The notes below the pieces were generated by a model. It was given only the letters and a program-made list of their open reading frames with translations, did no database searches and was not told the origin of the DNA. 64,000 nucleotides of DNA from Lindgomyces ingoldianus (taxonomy: Eukaryota > Ascomycota > Dothideomycetes > Pleosporales > Lindgomycetaceae): the NCBI RefSeq assembly GCF_010093535.1, contig NW_022985205.1:286161-350160 (forward strand), in the 5' to 3' direction. The position numbers and the translations under genes are program-made. Shown here piece after piece: positions 55,330 to 64,000 of this stretch. The number at the start of each line of letters is the position of its first letter. Positions within the stretch are counted from its first letter, which is position 1.

Positions 55330-56292
55330 TCAGAAGCCACAGGGATACCCGGGGCAAGACTCCCCTCCCCCATCTCCCGCAAACCAGTCTGCAGCTGTAG
55401 GAAACTGCTTAACCCACTCGGGGATAGCAAGCGGAGCCACAGAACACTTCACCCCGTTCAACCCCACTTTCCCAGCACTCCCAGCCACCAAGTCCCCCTC
55501 CCTCTCACAGACTGTTCCGCCAGCGGGCCCAGAAGCTTGCGGAGAGGTTGGCAGAGACACAGGATGCTCGATCGACCCTTTCCTCAAACCCAAAGGGGAG
55601 AAAAGGGGATCAAACCTCCTACGCTCCAACAACCTCTCTAGTTGCTCCACACGATCCATAGCGCAGTTCTCATAGCCTATACCGCCAGTGCAGGGAGGAG
55701 GGATGATTGCTGATGCTAAGATTTCGAGGTCGGCAATAGTGAGTGCGATTTCAGCGGCAGTGAGGAGGTCGAAGGTATCGTCCTCGCTGTCGTCCTCGCC
55801 GGAGCAGGGTTTCAAGACGGAGATTGCGAAGGCAATGATCGCCAAGTAGAAAGCGACGCAGACAATAAGCTGGAATGCCCAGGGTCCCCATATCCGACAC
55901 ACTGTCGCCAGGAGGCCGAAAGCCGCGCCCAAATGTGCACTGGCTTGCCCAATACATTCAAATACAGGATAAGGGAGTCGAGCGACTGGAGCCCAGTAAA
56001 CAGATCCCGTGTACGCAAACCAGGCGGCGTTCTCATCCAGGATCCAGAGAATGGAAGCGATATCAAGAGCGATAACCGCGTAGCAAAAGGCGGCTAGGCC
56101 GATAGAGCGGCACAAGACGCGAAGGTGGTAGGTATGGTACGTGACAACTAAGAGACACACGACTGTGTACAAAAGGGCGTTTGTGAAGGTCATATCCGCG
56201 TCCGAGAGGGCTAAAAGGGAACTGTATGCTCTGGCAAAGAAATCCTCAAATAGCGCAATGAAGTAGTTGATTAATGACAAATCGTTGGCCAT
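55330..56292 (-). CDS. multi-pass membrane protein, unknown function
   Basis: A single exon of 320 residues starting at ATG 56292 (MANDLSLINYFIALFEDFF). The frame is open upstream only through a GTG. By eye there are four hydrophobic helices in the first 170 residues: LLYTVVCLLVVTYHTYHL, SIGLAAFCYAVIALDIASIL, AHLGAAFGLLATVC, and AFQLIVCVAFYLAIIAFAIS. An acidic segment (GEDDSEDDTFDLL) follows, then a helical region and a Pro/Gly-rich soluble C-terminus of about 120 residues that ends CPGYPCGF. I recognise no family. The layout (four helices plus a long cytosolic tail) is shared by several uncharacterised fungal membrane proteins. Confidence 0.68.
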   Translation of the reverse strand: MANDLSLINYFIALFEDFFARAYSSLLALSDADMTFTNALLYTVVCLLVVTYHTYHLRVLCRSIGLAAFCYAVIALDIASILWILDENAAWFAYTGSVYWAPVARLPYPVFECIGQASAHLGAAFGLLATVCRIWGPWAFQLIVCVAFYLAIIAFAISVLKPCSGEDDSEDDTFDLLTAAEIALTIADLEILASAIIPPPCTGGIGYENCAMDRVEQLERLLERRRFDPLFSPLGLRKGSIEHPVSLPTSPQASGPAGGTVCEREGDLVAGSAGKVGLNGVKCSVAPLAIPEWVKQFPTAADWFAGDGGGESCPGYPCGF

Positions 56293-58115
56293 AGTCGTCG
56301 GATTGCTCACTGTAGTCGTTCCAGATAAAATAGTTGGTGTTATTGCAGCTGAGAAAACCCGCCAGGTGAATTTTGAAAATAGCTTGCGGCGGAGCTTTCG
56401 TTTGCGTTTCTCGTTGAGGTGATGTGCAAAGGTGAGCTGGCAGTGAAAATTATGCTTGTGGTCAAACAGTCACCGCGCTCTCCATTGCTAGTCATTTTTG
56501 GAATTCCAAACTCTAGGCTTGAAGTGAACACACTTCATTCACTCACTGTGATCCGCATTCCCTCCCTAGGGTTCCCATATCTCACGCAATTCCTCCTGTC
56601 GTTCTTTCCTACCTTTTTCTAGTCAAAATCAAAGGAGCTCCCTTTCACAGTGTCCCGAAATGCAGAACCCACCACCCAATTAAATCGCGCGTGCCGAATG
56701 ATCATTTGGATGCATCCATCCCGGAAATTATATCAAGGCGTTGTTGCTCTCAGGCCATGATCCGGACGGTCTTGGATGCTTCCAAGCGATATCTACCTTC
56801 AACACCAGTGCAGTATTGGCTGCGTTAGGCTGGAAGGATAAACGGCGCGCAAAGTGAATGTTGCGACCTCACGATGGTACGACGGCTCTCTAGTTTTAAC
56901 AACCTGAAGAGCTTTTATGAAATGGGCCATGTAGACTTGGAGTTTATTTCCTCTTGTTCAGTCAGGTGTCGTCGTGGACTATTACGTCTTCAATAAGCCA
57001 GCATCCATCCATCATTACAATATTGCCTTGATCGGAGGAAGATATCGGCTCTTAGGCAAGCGATATCAGGCAGATTCTTCTGTCAAAACACAAATTCTGC
57101 TGAGCCAATGCTTCTTGTGAAGAATTAGATCACAGATTGCGCAGCAAAGCATAGACAATGAAGAGCTTCCACAGGTGAAAAGCTTTGGATTCCAACTTGC
57201 CTCCTCGATCGCAGGCCCTTAATGGATTCAGATACATATTTGCTATCTCATTAAGATAAAAACCACAATTCTCAAGGCCATACATTTCACTCAGATATTG
57301 CTGAGGGTTTGCTGAATGCGTAACGCTACCGATAGAGAACCACGTCCAACTACTCCATAATATTCTCTTGCCAATTTCGGCTTAGCAAGCAGTCAGCAGT
57401 ACGGATAGTATGCTGCTGTTTTTACTCCCTGTATTCTCAATACAGCCGTAAGATATCAGATAGCCGTACCTCACACTATACCGTATACAGTAATACGTGA
57501 TAGACTCTAGGTAGGAGGAAGGCTAATTAGCAGCCGTTTTCTATCGCACGATTAGAGCCGACGGATGATAGAGGGTATATGAAAAGGTGCGAGTTATCAA
57601 TCAGGTGGTGAGAACCAAACTAGTCGATGAGCAAAGGTGTAAGGTCTAGCCTCAGGAGCTTGGAGGGGCTCCGAGCTAACTATATAGTGAGGACCAAAAG
57701 ACGCTAGTCTCAATAAAGGAAGGCGTTAGTATTCAAAGGGCGAGTACTGCTGCGCTGACTCACATTGAGGTGAAGCACTACGTCATGTGACCTAGTTTCA
57801 CTCGCTCCAATTGTCACGTGCGACATTTTCTAATGCCATGTAATCTTATTGTAATATCGTTTGCAGTTACGGAGTTCTCCGAGCTCCACTACCTGCTTGT
57901 ATTCGCCAATCACTAATGCCTACCCTGGTTATATGCTGCCTAACTGAGCACCACTCTGCCAAGCTGACTTCTTTGCATATATAGACCTTTATGTACACCT
58001 TTCAGCAATTGGCTTAGTTCTTCATGGCTTTGGCACTGCCAAAAGCTTCACAGATTCTCTTTTCATCGTCCAGTGAGGAAAAGAGTACGCAGATTGGTAA
58101 CTTTCGGCATCACTT
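56293..58115. other. gene-poor interval before the HET relic
   Basis: About 1.8 kb with no intact gene. The sequence is AT-leaning with many stops in all frames. It may include further decayed parts of the HET-type gene that begins to be readable at 58116, but I could not align its N-terminal domain. Confidence 0.4.
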
Positions 58116-58869
58116 ATGGCTATAGTCTACCCAAACTTGATTTGCAATATCTGTGCCGCGGATGCATCAGATAGCCCTCACTTTATGTTCTTACCCCAAA
58201 ATTCGGAGGGCCTTTATCCACAGTTTGTAAATCCCTCCCTTGATAGTCATGTTGCTCTATGCTTTGCCTTTGTTTACTGATTCTAGGGTGAAGGCTCTAG
58301 CGCTCTAATTAACACCTGCTGTGGGGTTCTTTAAAAGTGGCTTCTATATCCTCGCACTGTATACTTCAAGGAGCGGTAGGTGCTCTGGAAGTGCCGGGAG
58401 AAAGATGTCGCCAAAATCTATCTAGATGACCTTCCCCTTGACATGTTGTCCTTCTTCACACGGATCAGGTACGGTACTTCAGATGAAAATATCGCGAACA
58501 ACAAAGATTATACGAATTTTGCGGCACACTTCGTTCGGTCTAAAGTGGCAATGACCTATACAACTTGCCACATTTGTTAGTGACAGACCCATCGCTATTT
58601 CCTCCATTTTGAAGGTCATTGTGAATATTTTACAAGGCGAATATGTCGTTGGTATGTGGCACCATCCTTTGGAGTGTGGGCTGCTTTGGTCGGTTCATGG
58701 AAACCGGATAGGGAACCCACCGCAACCGCAATCTCACGCTCAAGCTCGACGCTTTCCATCAAGATTTTCAAAAGTAGAACCCGAGGGTAGTCCTGGATTG
58801 CTTGCCAGCGATAGCACATACAGGTGTTTACAGATACATCTATATATTACTATTGGAGCTGGAAGATAA
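58116..58869 (+). pseudogene. HET-domain (heterokaryon incompatibility type) relic
   Basis: One plus frame from an ATG at 58116 reads like the middle of a fungal HET-domain protein: MAIVYPNLICNICAADASD, then, after stops, LLYPRTVYFKER, VLWKCREKDVAKIYLDDLP. These match the usual xxxVYSNAxCxIAAxxASD, LLSPRTLYF and QVxWxCRExxAxExxPxGLP segments of the family. Stops in this frame lie at 58278 (TGA), 58284 (TAG), 58332 (TAA) and 58377 (TAG). The TAG at 58377 falls exactly where family members have Gln, so a C-to-T change is likely. After a frame change, 58609-58700 reads EYVVGMWHHPLECGLLW, resembling the later AGLWxxxLxxxLLW segment. HET proteins trigger death of incompatible fused cells. This copy cannot make a full protein. 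Confidence 0.6.
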
Positions 58870-59839
58870 GGAAGAGCCATCTTTCGTCAAATTGGGCATG
58901 CCCATCGACGATGATCATGGGTTGAACACGTGAAGGAGACATTTTCGACTATATTGTGGGAGAAGACAAATTTCATTGCGAAGTGTATTGGGACGACTGT
59001 CACTTGATACTCATCGTCTAATTGGACCTCGTGGCCATGCATATCCTCTTGTTGGATGAAGTAGTATCAAGGTTAGAAATCTACAAACATGTCCAGTTTC
59101 CACGTGATTCAATTTATTCGTTCATCGTGAACATCTAAGATATCCTAATTGTAAGCTGGGTGGGTATAAATAAATAGATGTAGAGAAGTTTAGCACTTCA
59201 ATCCGTGCAATTTGGCCCATTAAATGCTTGAAAATACAATCGACACGCAACAATGGGGTTGTGTGTCTAAACAAGGAAACCTCGGCTTCCAGGAAAAAGT
59301 TTGGCTGGGCGAGAAATCGATTCGAAGTCTGGCATCAGCGAGCCAATTAGAGACTAGAGATCTAAGGCTCGACTGACTCTCGAAACCTCAACACCGGCCG
59401 TGCTTTCTGTGCATCTCTGCAGCATCACATATTTACACAAGTCAAACTAATCAAGCCTCGGGAATCTGGCTTAATTGTTACCAACTCTGCTCCACACCTC
59501 AGTTCAATGACGACCGTATATGTTCTCATGCTAGTTAGCTGTCGAGCCTGTCGACTGCAAGTCCGTAAGTCTCCTCGCACAAGAGGGGCCTTGAACCTGT
59601 CTAGATATCTGCCTTCGACGGATTTGTAGCTGAATACCCACATCTGCCCTCACTACGCCTGCCTCCCTCATACGCCTCCCTAGTGCGTCGCCACACTATT
59701 TGTCATCACATACTTCTGCTCGATTAATGCCTTGAGAAACGTTAGAGACGAAAGGAACTTAGAGTCCCACGAGGACTCCCATGCGGGACGTCAGATCAGC
59801 GTAGGGTTCGATCATTATGTACAACAATCCTTTCAAGTC
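58870..59839. other. intergenic, no gene seen
   Basis: About 1 kb between the HET relic and the 3' end of the AIM9-like gene. No convincing frame was found. Confidence 0.4.
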
Positions 59840-61606
59840 TCAATCGACTTCTTCACGATCTCGGAATGGCCAGCCCGTCCGAAACGCTTGGATATCCTCC
59901 TCATCCCCTTCACACTGTAATCGAATCTCTTCCTCTAAGTCTCCAAGCTTCTTCTTTGCTTCCTCATAATCCTCATTTCGGACCCACCCTTCCTCAGTAA
60001 TATTACAAACTCTCTTCCGCCACTGCTCCACTGCTACACTCATCTTCAGCCAGTCGTCCTCATTCTCCGAGAACTGGTCTAGTTCCATTTGATCAAACTG
60101 TACCGGGCACTTAACACTCTTAACATCGGGCAAGTGCTCCCAGAACTGGGCTGTGCGCATGATAGCTCCTTTAAGTGTTATGAGATTTCCTTCCCACTGA
60201 CGGCCGGCCCTATCTACAAGCATTTGACGACCGAGAAGAAGGGGGTCACGTAGGGCCGCGATGTGGTGCCGGTTGAAATGGCCGTTGAGCACACGGTAAC
60301 TGAAGAAGAGGAGGCGTCGACGATAGAGCTCGCACACCGCCGCTTTCTCTTCCACTTGCAAGGATTCCAAGTCCTCCGGAAGCTTAGGTTCCACTAACTC
60401 GGGGGAAAGCTCGTCGTCTGGATTCTCGAATGCGCGAGGATAGCCAGCGGCGAGGAGCTGTGGCTGGATGATGGCGTGCTGCCAATCGATAAGACATGAA
60501 ATCCGACCGGTCTCAGGCGTTATGAATATGTTACTAGGAGTGAGGTCAGGGTGACGAAGAGTAGGCTGGTTGAAGGGATGTGCGGGATCTTTTGGTAGCA
60601 GGTGTGGTGTCAACAACTGGTAGCACTCCAAAAGCCTAAGATGGTCCCCTGGACGTTGAATTCCTAGTCCTAAATCGTTGTGGGGGAAGTCGGGCTTCAT
60701 CGGTTTGCCGTAACGCTGTGTCCAATCTATCTCTTTTTTTGCTATCGATTGAAGATATTCAACGTGGTTTTTCCATGGCCCACGGTTCAACTTTAGGCTA
60801 GCTCTTCTACCGTACCAGAACATATAGTCGGCAATAGGCCCGATGCAAAATTGATTTGCTTCTGTAGCATGTTCTTCTGTGTCTAGTGGAGCCTGTAGAC
60901 TAGATGGAATATCCTTCTTAAAGTACAAACTACCTGTGGCACTGAATGGAATCTGGAAAAATTTTGTCTCAAGTTCAACGAAGCTATGCGCGAGTCTTCG
61001 TATCTCAAGGTCTTGGAGATTTACCCATTTAGATGCGAGGCAAACTCCAGGAGCTTTCTCCATGAGGATATATTCAGTACCGACAGGATTCTCCGCCGTT
61101 GCAGAGTAGCTATATACTTCTGGGACAGGTATACCTCTCAGCCGAAGAAACGCAAGAGTGGCGGCCTCGCTGGCGGTGGCGAAGTATTCCGGTCGGGCTA
61201 TGTGGTATGGGATCTTGGCGATCAGCTCGAAACCGTTCTGCAGCACAAGGACAAAGACTCGATTGAAGCCTCCCTCGGCTAGCTTTTTCATGCTGATGAC
61301 CTTGCCATGTTTGTTGTTAACAGAGGCTTCGGCTGCACGTTGGAGAGCTTCGACGTTGAACTCAACATGACGTTCCTTCAACCTCACGTTCTCGTTGAAC
61401 AGATATCGACCGGAGGTGTACGAGAATAAGGATGCATTATCAGTGGTATCTAGGTAGGCAAGTTCATGTAAACAGTTGTCAGTGAGTTATAGTAAAGCGT
61501 TACTCACCCATTCCGGATGCTAAGGTCTGATGTGCTTTTCGTGGTATGGAGGTTGACAATAATCTTCGGACTACAGAGTGAGCGGAGGGTTTGATAAAAG
61601 GATGTA
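59840..61606 (-). CDS. AIM9-like mitochondrial phosphotransferase-fold protein, 5' end displaced
   Basis: Exon 2 is 59840-61449; exon 1 is 61508 upward and is cut at 61606 by a transposon. The junction (GTGAGT donor at 61507, TAG acceptor at 61450) is in phase 1. The kinase-like domain shows AEGGFNRVFVLVLQNGF, ELIAKIPYH, GTEYILMEKAPGV, LRHPDLTPSNIFI (catalytic-loop type, HPDLxxxN) and ISCLIDWQHAI (metal-binding Asp). This is the aminoglycoside-phosphotransferase fold of the AIM9/Fmp29 group. LFSYTSGRYLFNE upstream is the family N-terminal signature. The exon 1 remainder encodes a basic, Ser-rich presequence (HSVVRRLLSTSIPRKAHQT), as expected for mitochondrial import. No ATG precedes it on this side of the transposon; the natural start is at 63747. 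A downstream ATG at 61509-61511, followed by one base and the donor, could start a shorter protein without the presequence. The natural protein would be 578 residues. Confidence 0.85.
61507..61511 (-). promoter_or_regulatory. possible internal start codon at the exon 1 end
   Basis: The last four bases of exon 1 are ATGG, followed by the GTGAGT donor. Translation from this ATG would skip the presequence and read M-D-T-T-D-N into exon 2. It is the first ATG in the correct frame on this side of the transposon, so it would be the likely start if transcription begins inside the transposon or its right-hand end. Confidence 0.35.
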
Positions 61607-61608
61607 TA
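61607..61608. other. TA target-site duplication, left copy
   Basis: The dinucleotide TA borders the left inverted repeat and is repeated at 63720-63721 beside the right one, as expected for Tc1/mariner-pogo insertion. Confidence 0.8.
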
Positions 61609-61649
61609 CTAAATTTAATCAGCTGACGCACGGTCTCGCCTAACGCACG
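61609..61649 (+). repeat. transposon terminal inverted repeat, left
   Basis: Begins CTAAATTTAATCAGCTGACG. It matches the reverse complement of 63679-63719 at 37 of 41 positions; the differences are at positions 9, 16, 24 and 34, three of them transitions. Confidence 0.92.
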
Positions 61650-63678
61650 CACACACTAGATTTTGCTAATTTTTAACATTATTACAACTCTACTAATATA
61701 GACTGTATTAAGGACGCGCTAGCATATTTAAAATTGCTAAAACTAAAAAAATTAATTAATATTACTATAATAGCTAAAAAGTATAGTGTTAAAAGAACTA
61801 GGCTATTAAAGCGTTAGCAAGGCGTCTAGGGCTCTTGTGCAGAGCAGTATAAAAACTAACAACTACTTAATAAGTAATAAAAGAAGAAGCTTATAAAGTA
61901 TATTAAGCAGCTTTATAAGCGTAGCCTACTACTTATAAGGTAATAGCTACGCAATTTTGCTTTAAAACTTTATAGTAAAGAAGTAGAAAAAGTTTAGCTT
62001 AATTACTTTCTTTAATAGCATTAAATCTCTCTAGTTACTTACTAGACTTTTAGCCTAAATTAAGATAAAAAGTAAGCTAATTTAGCCTTTAAATATAAGC
62101 TCTATTTTAAGCTACTACAGTAAAAGATTTAGAAGTACAAGATAGAGCCACAGCATATGTATAATATAAATAAGAAAGGCTTTTTTATTAGTATACTATT
62201 AAGAATAAAGCAGATCTTCTCTAGGCAGAGATATAAAAAAGGTAGCCTTAAGTAAGCTATATAGGACAGTAATTATAAGTAGATAACTTGTATAGCTTAT
62301 ATCTATACTAACAGCTCTATGCTCTTTTTAGGCCTTATCTACTAAGCTAGCACTAGTAACATCTAAGATAGCTAGTTATAAAATTTTAACTTAGCAGTAC
62401 ATAAGTGCTTCTTTACTTTATCTTTTAGTAGCTAAATAAATAATAATTTAGGCCTACACTAGCTTAAACAGCTGTTTAATAAATAGATAAAAAAAAAGCT
62501 TATTAGGTGTATAAGCTATTAATTTTAGATAGCTATAAATTTTATGTCTTTATAAAGTTTATTAACTACTATAACTAGAATAGGATTTTGCTAGCTATTT
62601 ATCTACCTTATTTAACTTATACACTACAGCCTTTTAATATTAGCTTGTTTAAGCTACTAGTAATAGCTTATTTAAATAAACTAGCTAGTTTTATGTATAA
62701 ATTAATAAAGTTTATAGCTATTATAAAGTAAGACTTTTTTTACCTATTTAATAAAGCCTAGTAGACTTTATTTACTAAAAAGAATATACTTTCTAGCTTT
62801 AAGGCCTGTAGCCTAGCGCTATTTAACTCTAAAAAAGTCTTTACTTAATTTAGTACTACTAGTACTAGTAGACCTTTTTCTAGTAAGAGCTTTTAGTTAG
62901 CTCTTACTACTTAAGATTAGAGACATATAAACAAGCTTTTATATAATGTAGTTAGTAATATCTCTAACTAGTAAGCTAAGTAGCTTAGTAATACTATATA
63001 TAGTCTTTTAATGCAGGTTATAACTCTCTAGATAAAGAATTAGGGCCTTATAAAAGCTTTAGTTAATAAAAAGAAAAAGTAAAAGCATAGTAAACTTTTT
63101 TTACTTATAGCTTCTAAGCAGTACTATAGTAGAGCTATATTCTATAGTCTTAGAAAGGTTTAATAAGCATATAATTAATAAGTTAAGAAGAAAGCTGCTA
63201 CAAAGCTTTTATGTTAATAAAAAAATAAAAAGACTAGGCGTAAGAAGGCTAAAAAGCGTAAGAAAGCTTATATAGCTAAGAAAAAAAAGTATATAAAGGC
63301 AGCTACTAAGAACGCTTAACTATAAAAGGCTAAAGAAAAAAAGCTTTAAAAAGAAAAAAAGTAACTAGCTAAAAAGGCTAACTGCTAACTTTAAAGCAAC
63401 ATTAAAACTTTTAAAAAGGCTAAAAAGACTACACAGCCTATAGCTAGTAGGCTAGAGTAAGTAGTTAAGGATTAATTAATTGTTAAAGTAGTAGGGCTGC
63501 TATGTAAGCAAAATTGCAGAGGCAGAGCTATTAAGCTTCCTGCACACTTCTGCAACTAGCTAGTAGCCTTAAATTAATTGCTGTAATTAGCTTCTTAATC
63601 TACTAAAAAACTAGGCCTATATTCTATTTATATGTTGCCCTAGAGCTTTAAGTCGCGGTGCCGCTGTACGGCAAATTC

Positions 63679-63719
63679 CGTGCGTCAGGCGAGACTGTGC
63701 GTCGGCTGATAAAATTTAG
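63679..63719 (-). repeat. transposon terminal inverted repeat, right
   Basis: Read on the minus strand it begins CTAAATTTTATCAGCCGACG. It pairs with the left repeat and is followed by the second TA at 63720-63721. Confidence 0.92.
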
Positions 63720-63721
63720 TA

Positions 63722-63747
63722 AGCGGGACGTTGACCGGGCAATGCAT
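63722..63747 (-). pseudogene. detached 5' coding end of the AIM9-like gene
   Basis: On the minus strand this 26 nt piece reads M-H-C-P-V-N-V-P plus two bases. With one TA and the exon remainder at 61606-61508 (99 nt) it gives 127 nt, which is 42 codons plus one base. That is exactly the phase 1 junction needed for exon 2, and the reading frame is intact across the join. It therefore holds the natural start codon, now 2.1 kb away from the rest of the gene. Confidence 0.8.
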
Positions 63748-64000
63748 TTTGTTGGCATTATCGACGATGATTGCGAGCGGCAAAGACGAGGGCAAACACA
63801 CACTGATTGACGCCGCGAGAAAGCTTGGGCCTCAATGACTCAGCAATAGCGCCTTCAACCTTGTCACCGTCATCTCTATTATTCACTGTACATCTTGCCA
63901 AGCCTTTTCTCTTATTGGTTTAAAAAAGCGCCGGATTAATGTCTTATTGGCCTATAAAACTTTCCACCACTTTTGCAAATATTCTAGATTTTTAAGGCAA
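63748..64000 (-). promoter_or_regulatory. native promoter region of the AIM9-like gene
   Basis: Upstream of the displaced ATG, the minus strand carries CCAATAAG twice, at about 63911-63918 and 63943-63950, 32 bp apart. A TATA-like stretch (reverse of CCTATAAAAC) lies near 63951-63960. Two CCAAT elements in the gene's own orientation support a promoter that now drives only the 26 nt coding stub and the transposon. Confidence 0.5.

Larger units (their letters stand above)
61609..63719 (+). mobile_element. Fot1/pogo-type DNA transposon, RIP-degraded
   Basis: The element is 2111 bp with 41 bp terminal inverted repeats (61609-61649 and 63679-63719) flanked by TA. The interior is extremely AT-rich and poor in CA and TG dinucleotides, while the flanking gene sequence is normal. 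This sharp contrast is the mark of RIP. The transposase is still traceable on the plus strand: from about 61703, CIKDALAYLKLLK, then ITIIAKKYSVKRTRLLKR, EQYKN-stop-QLLN, LIKYIKQL, and LRNFALKLYSKEVEKV-stop, matching the N-terminal DNA-binding region of Fot1/pogo transposases. Near 62165, NINKKGFFI replaces the usual NxDEKGFxxG, so the first catalytic Asp is Asn (GAT to AAT). YTLQPFNISLF near 62617-62650 replaces the HTLQPLDVxLF block, again Asp to Asn. Stops occur where Trp or Gln is usual. The element cannot make active transposase. Confidence 0.9.

Noticed and set aside
61650..63678. AT-rich stretch as centromere-like or AT-isochore DNA
   Set aside because: The stretch is bounded exactly by inverted repeats and TA duplications and still reads as a decayed transposase, so a RIP-damaged transposon explains it.
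1..64000. CRISPR arrays, bacterial operons, rRNA or tRNA genes
   Set aside because: No regular spaced repeats were seen. No tRNA B-box in a cloverleaf context was found by eye; a tRNA scan would be needed to exclude a missed one. The gene style is fungal throughout.

Overview
The window is nuclear DNA of a filamentous ascomycete (Pezizomycotina). The evidence is many short GT-AG introns of about 48 to 81 nt, Zn2Cys6 and fungal-type transcription factors, a vacuolar M28 protease of the Pff1 family, a Kri1 orthologue, a BAR-PH-GRAM-VASt Sip3/Lam-type protein, a HET-type gene relic, and one DNA transposon with the strong C-to-T / G-to-A decay expected of repeat-induced point mutation (RIP). I cannot assign a genus. 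A leotiomycete-like fungus is only a guess. All exon coordinates were worked out by eye from splice sites and phase.

Layout. 0-13 kb: a single-pass membrane protein of unknown function (minus), a fungal transcription-factor-like protein in 4 or 5 exons (minus), a 3 kb stretch with no recognisable gene, a secreted SGNH/GDSL esterase (minus), then a small secreted protein with a possible deaminase-like Cys/Glu signature (plus). 13-21.5 kb: a gene-poor gap, then a compact group that looks like a small secondary-metabolism locus: a secreted berberine-bridge-type FAD oxidoreductase, a divergent Zn2Cys6 regulator and a convergent AsaB-like hydroxylase/desaturase. A heavily frameshifted gene relic follows. 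22-31 kb is the housekeeping core: the Sip3/Lam-type lipid-transfer protein and KRI1 share a 302 bp divergent promoter, followed by a protein with an internal ubiquitin-like domain.

31-46 kb holds lineage-specific genes: a low-complexity 595-residue protein with a disordered 5' end, a DUF6914-like protein, a GPI-type cell-wall repeat protein, a coiled-coil protein built of 28-residue repeats and a BTB-like protein. 46-56 kb: a membrane-anchored coiled-coil protein, the two-exon vacuolar protease, a protein with a methyltransferase-like glycine motif and a four-helix-type membrane protein.

56-64 kb is a decay zone. It contains a HET-domain pseudogene and an AIM9-like mitochondrial phosphotransferase-fold gene (minus). 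A 2.1 kb RIP-degraded Fot1/pogo-type transposon with 41 bp terminal inverted repeats and a TA target duplication sits inside the mitochondrial presequence exon of that gene. Removing the transposon and one TA joins the two exon halves perfectly in frame to an upstream ATG. This interrupted gene is the most striking observation in the window.
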